33,548 nt of DNA, taken from IMG/VR virus record IMGVR_UViG_3300046007_002096, positions 1 to 33,548 of that record, one strand, 5' to 3'. The position numbers and the translations under genes were made by a program. Under the pieces are notes generated by a model that was not told the origin of the DNA, did no database searches, and was given only the letters and a program-made list of their open reading frames with translations. This document shows positions 15,052-22,568 of the stretch, piece after piece. Origin of the DNA: a virus. How positions within the stretch are numbered: the first letter of the stretch is position 1; every line of letters starts with the position of its first letter.

Positions 15052-18000
15052 ATGGAATTTAAGAAATTTCTACAAATAGTTAATGAGGCTGAATCAACAG
15101 CCGAAAAAGATGATAAGGCCAAAAAGGCAGGCGAAGAAGTCACTAAGGATATTGAATATGACGAAGGTCATAAGGGTAGTGATGACGAGCGTGCTGAAAA
15201 GGCAGGCAAGAAAGTTGCTGCTGATATCAGATATGATGATAAGAAAAAGAAATCATTAAAAGAATATTTTGAAGAAACTGAACAAGAAATATTAAACGAA
15301 GGTCAGTTTCCTATTCCTGTAGTTGGTCCAGATAATAAACCAGTACCAGGACAAGCAGGATTTTTAAACGTGAATGTTCCTGGACAAGCAGGCGTAGCTG
15401 TCAATGATATGCTACGTAGATTAGGTGCAAGAGGTTTGAGCATCATACTTCCACCAAATAGAATTCAACAACAGCAACAACAAGCCGCACTAGCTGCTGC
15501 TAAAAGAGCATCAGTGCAAACATCAGGCAAGCAAGTTGCAGAAGATAGCATAGAAGAAGGCATCGACGATATATTAAAATTAGGTGCAAAATACGGCGAC
15601 GATATCAGCAAACAATTTAAGAATTTTACTAGCGGATTTAAAAATCCACAAGGTGCAATGAATTTACCAAATCAATCATTCGCATCAAAAGCAGGTGCAG
15701 CAACATCAAGAGGCGGTCCTGCAATAGGAGCAGGCGCCGGCGCAGCAGGCATGGCTGCATTAGCGGGTGACGATAAACCTGCTGCAGATAATAAACCAGC
15801 AGCCGCAGCAGACAATAAACCAGCAGCGGTAGCTCCTGCTGCTCCATTTAAATCTAACGATCCTTTCGATCCAAATACAAGAGCGTTAAATGCCATAACA
15901 AAAAATGCAGGTGTTGATTCTAAACCATTAGCATTTAAGCCTTCTGTTACAATAAGACGTACAATAGATTCACAACCAAAGGCTACTGCCGAACCTGAAG
16001 CTCCTATTTCGCCAGTAGCTCCTGCAGCCGCTGCAGCAACAGCAGGTGGCATGAGTGATGAAGAGCGTTACGGTAAGGTAGGAGCAGAAATTCGTCGCCT
16101 CGGCGGTGATGAAGCATATAAGAATAGACCTAAAGATTATCAAGGTAATATTGATTACTTAAATAAATTAAGAACACAAAAAGCAGGAGACACCGCAGCT
16201 CCAACAGCTCCGGCAACTCCAGCAACTCCTGATCCTGCTGATGCACTTGAACCTGTAACTGTTACTGGTAAGCGCACTCAACCTAAAGATCAAGATAAAC
16301 CAGGCGATGCAGAATTAGGCCGCCTATTAAATCTTGCCGGTGCTAATACATATGATGAATTAAACAATTATTTAAAAACCGGTAGCACACAGGCTCCTGC
16401 TCAACCAGCAGCACCTAAAGACGATACATTAGATCAATTACAAAAAGATGTTGATACTGTAAATCAAGAGCCAGTAGACGCAGCAGGTGATGTTGAACAA
16501 CCATCAGAGCCAGCAGAAGAACCTGCAAAGGCAGATGTAAAAACAAGTTATCAAATCAGAGATCCAAATACTGGTAGAACTAGACCTGTATCAAAAGAAA
16601 AATATGACAGCATGGTTGGAAGAAATCAAATAGATGCTAATGTGCCTCTTGATTATGCATTCAAGGTAAGAAATCCTAGTGGGGAAATTGAAACAGTAAC
16701 TTATAAAGATAACCCAGAAAGATGGTCACAAATAGCAAGTCAAAATGCAGGCGCAGTAGGTGATCTTAATACAAGATTAGGAGCACAATTAGGACCAAAA
16801 GAAAAAGAACCTGACGTTAAGGGTGATGGAAAGAGTTTATTTAGAAAACTTTTCAACATCGGAAAAGACGATCAGGGATACTATATGGGTAAAAAACGCG
16901 GTAAAGACAATGCTCCAGAAAAAGAACCTGCAGAAGAAATGCTAGATGAAGCTGAAAAACTAAAGGTTCAAATGGACAAGCGAGGAGGCGGAGTCATATA
17001 TAATGCTTTCAAAAAAGATAAACCTGCTGATGTTGTAAAACCGACAGGCGAGTACAAAGACAAGTCTGTTGAAGAATTGAAATCCATGCTTGCTAAACTA
17101 AAGAAGTCTGGACCGCACGATGAAAATAGTCCACAAGCAAAGAAAATGCGTCAAATCAATTTTGCTTTAAGAGCGAAAGGTGGCTGGAAGAAAGGTGAAG
17201 GTGCAGCAATGAAAGAGGAACAACTTGATGAAAAAGCAAAGAATCCATATGCTATTGGTATGGCACAAGCTATGAAATCAAAAGGTGATAAACCACCATT
17301 AAAGAAGTCAACAATCACTAAGGCACATGATATTGCTAAGTCAATCAAAAAGAAAACTGACGAAGCAGAAATTCCGCATTCAGGTCCAGACTATGGTGCT
17401 GGATTAGGTGCGGGTCGTAAAGATAACGTATTAGAGGCAAAGCCGGATTTCTTAGACCTAGATAAAGATGGTAATAAGAAAGAATCAATGAAGAAGGCAG
17501 CAGCCGACAAAAAGAAAAAACAGGTAAAAGAATCTATGAGCAATCTATTAAAAGCAGCATATAGCGAAGGCTATGTACACGGTCTACGTGAGCAACCATG
17601 CCGCGTAAAACACTACGAAGATATGGAAGAAGCAAAGCATTACTTTGAAGGTTACAAATGTGGCCTAGAAGAATGCTATGGACTTGTTCCAGGACGTGGT
17701 TATGTTGATGAAGAAACATCACAAGATGTGGTAGACGACATGGCAAGTTTTGGCGCTGTCGATGAAAATACAAATCAAATGGCAGCAGTACCAGTTCAAA
17801 AGCCACAAGCACAACAGGTAAATACTTCAGCAACTAATCCTGCTCCGCAAGCAAATGTACCTGTGAAGCCAGTTGCTACTGCTATGCCGCAACAACCACA
17901 AATGAATGTAGGTGGCGTTGCTGCAACTAAACAAGATGGCTCATCAAACATGGGCGCTGTAATGCAAAGCCGTGCAAACTTAAGCAATATCGGCCAACAA

Positions 18001-20046
18001 GCCGCACAACAAACAAACGAAGATGATTTAGATGAAATGGACAAAGGTGATTGGTTGAAGCACAAAGCAAAAACTACACCAGGTGACACATTCAAAGCAT
18101 TTGGTCAAACATTCAAAGATAAAGACGTTTCAGAAACATATGCATTTGAAGATTTAGAGAATCAATTAAGTGCGCTATTAACAGAAAGCAAAGTTGTTAA
18201 TGAAGGTCTTTCTGTATCAATGTCAACCGGTCAACAAGGTAGTCCAGATAGCGTAAGCGTTACTGCAACAGACGGCGATAGCGAAAAACTATTAGCATTC
18301 ATCAAGCAAGTGGGTCTAGGTGGTTTAGCAGATAAAGTAGAACCAATCGACACACCTGCTGAACCAGCAGTAGCAGTAGTCAGCGATTACGGCGCACCAA
18401 AATTTGGTGGTCATGATATGCCAAGCATGGATGACTTACTATCAAAACTAACAGGTATTGAATCACACGATCATGGTCACGATCATGGTGATGAAGAACA
18501 TACTTGTAACGAGTGCGGCATGATGGAAAGTTCATCCGGTTGTGAAAAAAAAACTGAAGAAGTTTTAGAAACTACAATTGAAGCGCAAATAAAGTCAGAT
18601 CAACTTGATGAGGCTGCACCAGCATTAGCAGCATTAGGCAGATTAGCAGGTCTAGCAGGTCGTGCTGCATTAGCAAATCCTGGCAAAACTGCAATGATAG
18701 CAAAACGTGCCGCAAATGCATTCAAAAAAGATAAAGAAGAAGTAGATGAAACCGAAACATTAGATCAGCGTGAATTTATGGTCGCTGAAGATGACGGTGA
18801 AGGCTATGAACAAAGCCAAGCAGATGCAGGCAAGATTGACAGCGCACTAGCATTAAGCGGCACATCAAAAGGTGGTGCAACTAATGAAGATGCGGGTGAT
18901 GTCAATAGTTCTATGAAAGACATCATGTCAAAATTAGATGACATTGACAAGCCTGATAGTCCTGAAGCCGAAGTAGTTTCATTACCTGGTGCAGACAATC
19001 TAGGAAAAGGCGCTGATGGCATGCCAGAATTTGATGTAAAAAATCAATCAAGCAATACTTCATCATATGAAGTAGATGGCAAACAAGCTTCAAAAGCAGA
19101 ATATGATAATGCTATGAAGAATTTCAAGATGCCAACAATGCCAACAATGCCGGATAATCTAGGTAATGATCCTTTTGATGTCCAGTTTAACCCTAAAGTT
19201 AGTGAGCCTCTTTCCACTGTGAAAGTTGGAGATAATAATTTTGCTGATATATACAAAAATATGACGGACAAGATGCGAGACAAAATCGCAGCCATGACAC
19301 AAAATATGGGCGGAGCATTAGGTAAAATGGGTCAATCTTTCGGTAATATGGGCCAGGGAGATGAAAAATACATCACACTGCCTGGTGGATCAAAAGTGAA
19401 TATGGCAGACTTTGATAAGTATGTTCTACCTCCTGTAGATGTAACATCAAAGAGAGCAACTCCAAAAGATCAAGACTTACCCGGTGACAGACAACTAGGT
19501 GATTTATTAAATCTATCAGGTGCTAATACATATGATGAATTAGCAAAATGGTTAAAGAACAGAGGTCGTCCGGAAGATTTACAACCTGTAACTATTCAGT
19601 CAAGAAAAAGAGATAATACTTCAACACCTCCTCCAACTGATGACATGTTGCAACCAGTACAAGTTACTGGAAAAAGAGTTCGTGAACCAAGTGAAAAGGA
19701 CGTACTTGATACTCCGGCGTCGCCTATGACTGATATGGATAGTTTAAAGGCACAACTTGACGCAATGTTAAAGGGTATGCCTGGCATGGAAGGCGATAGT
19801 GATGAACTATTAAAGAGTGTCATGCAACAGACAAAACTTGACGAGTGGGCAAATGATGCAGGTCAAAAAGGCACAGATGCAGCATTCACACGCGATACTG
19901 ATTTTATGACTCAGACTATCAGCGGTGGATTGAACAAGCCTAAATCAACAGGTCAAACTACAATACCTGTTATTGCTGGTCAAGAAGCAAGAGAAGGCGA
20001 CGAAGATGTTAAAGCCTGGAAGAAACTAGCAGGTCTAGCAAAGTAA
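15052..20046 (+). CDS. giant low-complexity head-associated protein, 1664 aa
   Basis: This is a 1664-residue, highly charged, Ala/Pro/Lys/Glu-rich protein, largely disordered, with no enzyme domain I can recognise. The N-terminus MEFKKFLQIVNEAES resembles a capsid-targeting sequence. It contains many matches to the T4 prohead protease motif (L/I-x-E before A, G or S): residues 81-83, 167-169, 631-633, 1043-1045 and 1185-1187. There are two copies of a roughly 45-residue module (about 400-444 and 1461-1504, with LLNLxGANTYDEL) and shorter V-x-V-T-G-K-R repeats. Other motifs are an EF-hand-like loop (D802-L-D-K-D-G-N), a KKSTITKAHDIAKSI motif near 750, and a His/Cys cluster (1139-1164). The start has a Shine-Dalgarno, TAAGAGG, seven bases upstream. 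A scaffold, core or packaged protein cut by the prohead protease is the best guess. Confidence 0.65.
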   Translation: MEFKKFLQIVNEAESTAEKDDKAKKAGEEVTKDIEYDEGHKGSDDERAEKAGKKVAADIRYDDKKKKSLKEYFEETEQEILNEGQFPIPVVGPDNKPVPGQAGFLNVNVPGQAGVAVNDMLRRLGARGLSIILPPNRIQQQQQQAALAAAKRASVQTSGKQVAEDSIEEGIDDILKLGAKYGDDISKQFKNFTSGFKNPQGAMNLPNQSFASKAGAATSRGGPAIGAGAGAAGMAALAGDDKPAADNKPAAAADNKPAAVAPAAPFKSNDPFDPNTRALNAITKNAGVDSKPLAFKPSVTIRRTIDSQPKATAEPEAPISPVAPAAAAATAGGMSDEERYGKVGAEIRRLGGDEAYKNRPKDYQGNIDYLNKLRTQKAGDTAAPTAPATPATPDPADALEPVTVTGKRTQPKDQDKPGDAELGRLLNLAGANTYDELNNYLKTGSTQAPAQPAAPKDDTLDQLQKDVDTVNQEPVDAAGDVEQPSEPAEEPAKADVKTSYQIRDPNTGRTRPVSKEKYDSMVGRNQIDANVPLDYAFKVRNPSGEIETVTYKDNPERWSQIASQNAGAVGDLNTRLGAQLGPKEKEPDVKGDGKSLFRKLFNIGKDDQGYYMGKKRGKDNAPEKEPAEEMLDEAEKLKVQMDKRGGGVIYNAFKKDKPADVVKPTGEYKDKSVEELKSMLAKLKKSGPHDENSPQAKKMRQINFALRAKGGWKKGEGAAMKEEQLDEKAKNPYAIGMAQAMKSKGDKPPLKKSTITKAHDIAKSIKKKTDEAEIPHSGPDYGAGLGAGRKDNVLEAKPDFLDLDKDGNKKESMKKAAADKKKKQVKESMSNLLKAAYSEGYVHGLREQPCRVKHYEDMEEAKHYFEGYKCGLEECYGLVPGRGYVDEETSQDVVDDMASFGAVDENTNQMAAVPVQKPQAQQVNTSATNPAPQANVPVKPVATAMPQQPQMNVGGVAATKQDGSSNMGAVMQSRANLSNIGQQAAQQTNEDDLDEMDKGDWLKHKAKTTPGDTFKAFGQTFKDKDVSETYAFEDLENQLSALLTESKVVNEGLSVSMSTGQQGSPDSVSVTATDGDSEKLLAFIKQVGLGGLADKVEPIDTPAEPAVAVVSDYGAPKFGGHDMPSMDDLLSKLTGIESHDHGHDHGDEEHTCNECGMMESSSGCEKKTEEVLETTIEAQIKSDQLDEAAPALAALGRLAGLAGRAALANPGKTAMIAKRAANAFKKDKEEVDETETLDQREFMVAEDDGEGYEQSQADAGKIDSALALSGTSKGGATNEDAGDVNSSMKDIMSKLDDIDKPDSPEAEVVSLPGADNLGKGADGMPEFDVKNQSSNTSSYEVDGKQASKAEYDNAMKNFKMPTMPTMPDNLGNDPFDVQFNPKVSEPLSTVKVGDNNFADIYKNMTDKMRDKIAAMTQNMGGALGKMGQSFGNMGQGDEKYITLPGGSKVNMADFDKYVLPPVDVTSKRATPKDQDLPGDRQLGDLLNLSGANTYDELAKWLKNRGRPEDLQPVTIQSRKRDNTSTPPPTDDMLQPVQVTGKRVREPSEKDVLDTPASPMTDMDSLKAQLDAMLKGMPGMEGDSDELLKSVMQQTKLDEWANDAGQKGTDAAFTRDTDFMTQTISGGLNKPKSTGQTTIPVIAGQEAREGDEDVKAWKKLAGLAK
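16252..16383 (+). repeat. ANTYDEL module, copy 1 (inside the 15052 gene)
   Basis: This encodes about residues 401-444: V-T-V-T-G-K-R, then PKDQDKPGDAELG, LLNLAGANTYDEL and YLK. It matches the second copy at 19432 in order and spacing. The modules may be small folded units in an otherwise disordered chain. Confidence 0.7.
19432..19563 (+). repeat. ANTYDEL module, copy 2 (inside the 15052 gene)
   Basis: This encodes about residues 1461-1504: V-D-V-T-S-K-R, then PKDQDLPGDRQLG, LLNLSGANTYDEL and WLK. It is followed by two shorter echoes, PVTIQSRKR and PVQVTGKR. Confidence 0.7.
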
Positions 20047-20067
20047 TTTGTCGTTAATATAGTTAAA

Positions 20068-20098
20068 AATACCCGGCTAATCACCGGGTATTTTTTTT
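20068..20098 (+). terminator. rho-independent terminator after the 1664-aa gene
   Basis: AATACCCGG (20068-20076) pairs with CCGGGTATT (20084-20092) around a seven-base loop, followed directly by a run of T to 20098. It lies 22 bases after the stop codon and separates the head unit from the tail fibre genes. The A-run before the stem could also allow weak termination on the other strand. Confidence 0.92.
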
Positions 20099-20121
20099 GG
20101 CAATTGCTTTGCTATAAAAAC

Positions 20122-20129
20122 GATAAATA
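20122..20129 (+). promoter_or_regulatory. late promoter box GATAAATA of the first tail fibre gene
   Basis: A one-mismatch late box lies 24 bases after the terminator and 23 bases before the ATG at 20153. The leader carries AAGGA (20138-20142), ten bases before the ATG. Confidence 0.65.
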
Positions 20130-20152
20130 CTATATTAAAGGATACTGGATAG

Positions 20153-22540
20153 ATGGCACAGCAGAATATAGATTTCGGTAGTTTTCCCGATGATCCAGAT
20201 GCAGATGCGATACGCACTGCGTTTGAAAAAGCACAAGAAAACTTTAATGAATTATATCAATTACAGACATCTAGCGGCGTCTTATCCATCAATCGTGCCA
20301 AAAAAGAGAAGGGCTTAACCGTAAATCCCACTTTTGGTAATGTTATCATCAGTAACGACTTTTATCAACTAAAAGTAAAAACACAAAGTTTAGGCGTAGG
20401 ATTAACTCCAGGATCTGAATTAGATCAAATCATTATCGATTCAGGGTTGTCAAATCTATGGATTGATTTGCTTGACAATACAGTTATCAACGAATCACTA
20501 ATTATAGGCAATATAAGCCCGGGCAATCCTAATGTCACAATTGCTAACGGCAATGTTGTAGCGACAAACAACATCACAGCAACAAACTTTTTCGGTAATG
20601 TAGGAAACCTAACTACTCTTAACGTTACAGGTAACATATTAGCAAATAACATAACTAGCAACGCTAATCTTGCTGTGGGTAATGTTATCACAGCTAATAT
20701 TGCTAATATTTCTAATACTGTTAACGCGGCAAATATTAATGCTTCAAATGTTGTAAGCACTTCAAATTTAACTGTTACGAATACAGCCAATATTGCTACA
20801 GCAAATGTCACTGGATTATTGACAGCAGGAAACATAATATCCGGTAACGCAAATTTAGGCAATCTTGCTCAAGCAAATTTTGTCAATGCATCATCAGTCA
20901 GCGCAGGCAATGTACGCACTGATAACTTGTTATATGCAAATGGCCTGCCTTGGGATTTACAATATCCAGCTGGCGGCGCAGGTCAAATTCAATATAATGA
21001 TGGTAGCAATAATTTTGCAGCAAGTCCTAATTTGATTTTTGATGCCGCTAATAGTAATTTAAATGTGACCGGTAATGTTAACGCAACATATTTTGTTGGT
21101 GACGGTGGCGGATTATCAAATCTATCTATCGGTAATATTACCGAAATTGAAAACGGTTCATCAAATATTCGCGTATACCCTAATAGTAATGTTACTATTT
21201 CAGTAAACGCACAACCAAACGTAGTACAATTTGGACAATTACAAACAACGTTTGCTACAGATATTCTCGCAAATGGTCATGTTGGATATATAGATGAAAT
21301 TTATTTAAATGTTGAACTAACAACACCTAATTTACATGTGACTGGTGGCATAGCAAATTTAGGTTATGCTAATAAAGTTCAAATATTTGGTGGCGCATCA
21401 GGACAAGTATTAACCACAGACGGCATCGGAAATCTAACTTGGGGTATAGGTGGCATAGGCGCTACCGGCGCTACTGGTCCACAAGGCGCTACAGGTATAG
21501 GCGCTACCGGCGCTACTGGTCCACAAGGCGCTACAGGTCTCGGTGCTACTGGTGCTACTGGTGTTCCTGGAGCGACAGGTGTTCCTGGTGCTACTGGCGA
21601 TAGATATTTCACAACAAGTAATACATCACTTACTATCGCTACCGGACCAGCAACATTGACAGTAGGTATAGGTTTAGCATACGCTACCGGTCAAGAAATT
21701 TCTATTGCGCATAGTTTAGCGCAACGTATGTTTGCTACTGTTGCCGCATATAACAGTGCAACAGGAGTGATGATAGTTAGCGTATCTAGTGTAGTAGGCA
21801 CATTAGGTAATGTGTACAGTAGTTGGCAGGTAAATCTAGCTGGAGCGGCAGGTATACCTGGTAGCACAGGAGCGACTGGCGCTACTGGTGTAGCAGGTTT
21901 AGTTGAAGGACCTACTCAACCCGTAGATACAACTGTATTATGGTATGATACAAGTACACCTGGCATAGATGGTGTAGGTGCTACAGGTCTTACAGGTGCG
22001 ACAGGTCCTTCAGGTGGCCCAACAGGAGCAACAGGTGCTACTGGTCCTGCATTGTCTAATGCTACTACTATCGATATAACAAATACAAATGGGTTAACAA
22101 CAACATATTATCCTACATTTGTTGAGAACAGAACAACTAATCAGATTTTGCGTGGAGATGTTGATCTAACATATCGCACAGATACTAATACTCTGACGAC
22201 AGAAAATATATCTTTAAGTGGTAATTACTTAAGAAGTGTAGCGACTGGTATTAGTGCTGCCGGATCAACACAAGGCACAGCGACAGCAATAACAAAAGAT
22301 ATAAACATTGTAAGCACAGTAAGTGCAGGGCAAGGTATTGTATTACCTACAGCAATTGCAGGTATGGTAATCATAGTTAATAATACAAGCGCGACAAGTT
22401 TAAACGTATATCCAGCAACAGGCGCAACGATTAATACGTTGTCGACCAACACAGCTTATACTCATGTAGCCGGTGCAAGTTTACAGTACTTTGCTGTAAG
22501 CGCGACACAGTGGTATACAGTCGGAGCAAGTTACGCATAA
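20153..22540 (+). CDS. collagen-like tail fibre protein 1, 795 aa
   Basis: This 795-residue fibre has four parts. First, an N-terminal attachment region (about 1-70) with an R-x-A-F-x-K-A-x-x-N-F-N-E-L pattern that recurs in the protein at 27860. Second, a long Asn/Thr/Ala/Ile-rich beta-helix-like stretch (about 100-290, GNVxxxN-type repeats). Third, three Gly-X-Y collagen-like blocks (about 435-482, 566-582, 606-632) around a TTSNTSLTIATG...WQVNLAG domain. Fourth, a C-terminal domain of about 105 residues starting YLRSVATGISAAG and ending QWYTVGASYA. That C-terminus is shared with the next gene. Collagen-like phage fibres form trimers, and the tip domain is expected to contact the host or act as a trimer cap. 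It lies directly after a terminator with its own late box. Confidence 0.8.
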   Translation: MAQQNIDFGSFPDDPDADAIRTAFEKAQENFNELYQLQTSSGVLSINRAKKEKGLTVNPTFGNVIISNDFYQLKVKTQSLGVGLTPGSELDQIIIDSGLSNLWIDLLDNTVINESLIIGNISPGNPNVTIANGNVVATNNITATNFFGNVGNLTTLNVTGNILANNITSNANLAVGNVITANIANISNTVNAANINASNVVSTSNLTVTNTANIATANVTGLLTAGNIISGNANLGNLAQANFVNASSVSAGNVRTDNLLYANGLPWDLQYPAGGAGQIQYNDGSNNFAASPNLIFDAANSNLNVTGNVNATYFVGDGGGLSNLSIGNITEIENGSSNIRVYPNSNVTISVNAQPNVVQFGQLQTTFATDILANGHVGYIDEIYLNVELTTPNLHVTGGIANLGYANKVQIFGGASGQVLTTDGIGNLTWGIGGIGATGATGPQGATGIGATGATGPQGATGLGATGATGVPGATGVPGATGDRYFTTSNTSLTIATGPATLTVGIGLAYATGQEISIAHSLAQRMFATVAAYNSATGVMIVSVSSVVGTLGNVYSSWQVNLAGAAGIPGSTGATGATGVAGLVEGPTQPVDTTVLWYDTSTPGIDGVGATGLTGATGPSGGPTGATGATGPALSNATTIDITNTNGLTTTYYPTFVENRTTNQILRGDVDLTYRTDTNTLTTENISLSGNYLRSVATGISAAGSTQGTATAITKDINIVSTVSAGQGIVLPTAIAGMVIIVNNTSATSLNVYPATGATINTLSTNTAYTHVAGASLQYFAVSATQWYTVGASYA
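21455..21538 (+). repeat. 42-base perfect tandem repeat, two copies, in collagen-like coding
   Basis: Units 21455-21496 and 21497-21538 are identical at every base, including the third codon positions. They encode [13 protein letters not shown]-type triplets. Perfect identity points to recent duplication by slippage or unequal recombination. Confidence 0.9.
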
Positions 22541-22550
22541 CATATAGGTC

Positions 22551-22558
22551 AATAAATA
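22551..22558 (+). promoter_or_regulatory. late promoter box AATAAATA of tail fibre 2
   Basis: A one-mismatch late box lies in the 28-base gap between the two fibre genes, ten bases before the ATG at 22569. No Shine-Dalgarno is visible. Confidence 0.55.
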
Positions 22559-22568
22559 GTAGAATATT

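Noticed and set aside
15638-16052. Minus-strand frames of 69 and 126 codons opposite the Ala-rich part of the 1664-aa gene
   Set aside because: Compositional shadows of GCA/GCT-rich codons; they overlap each other and have no ribosome binding site.
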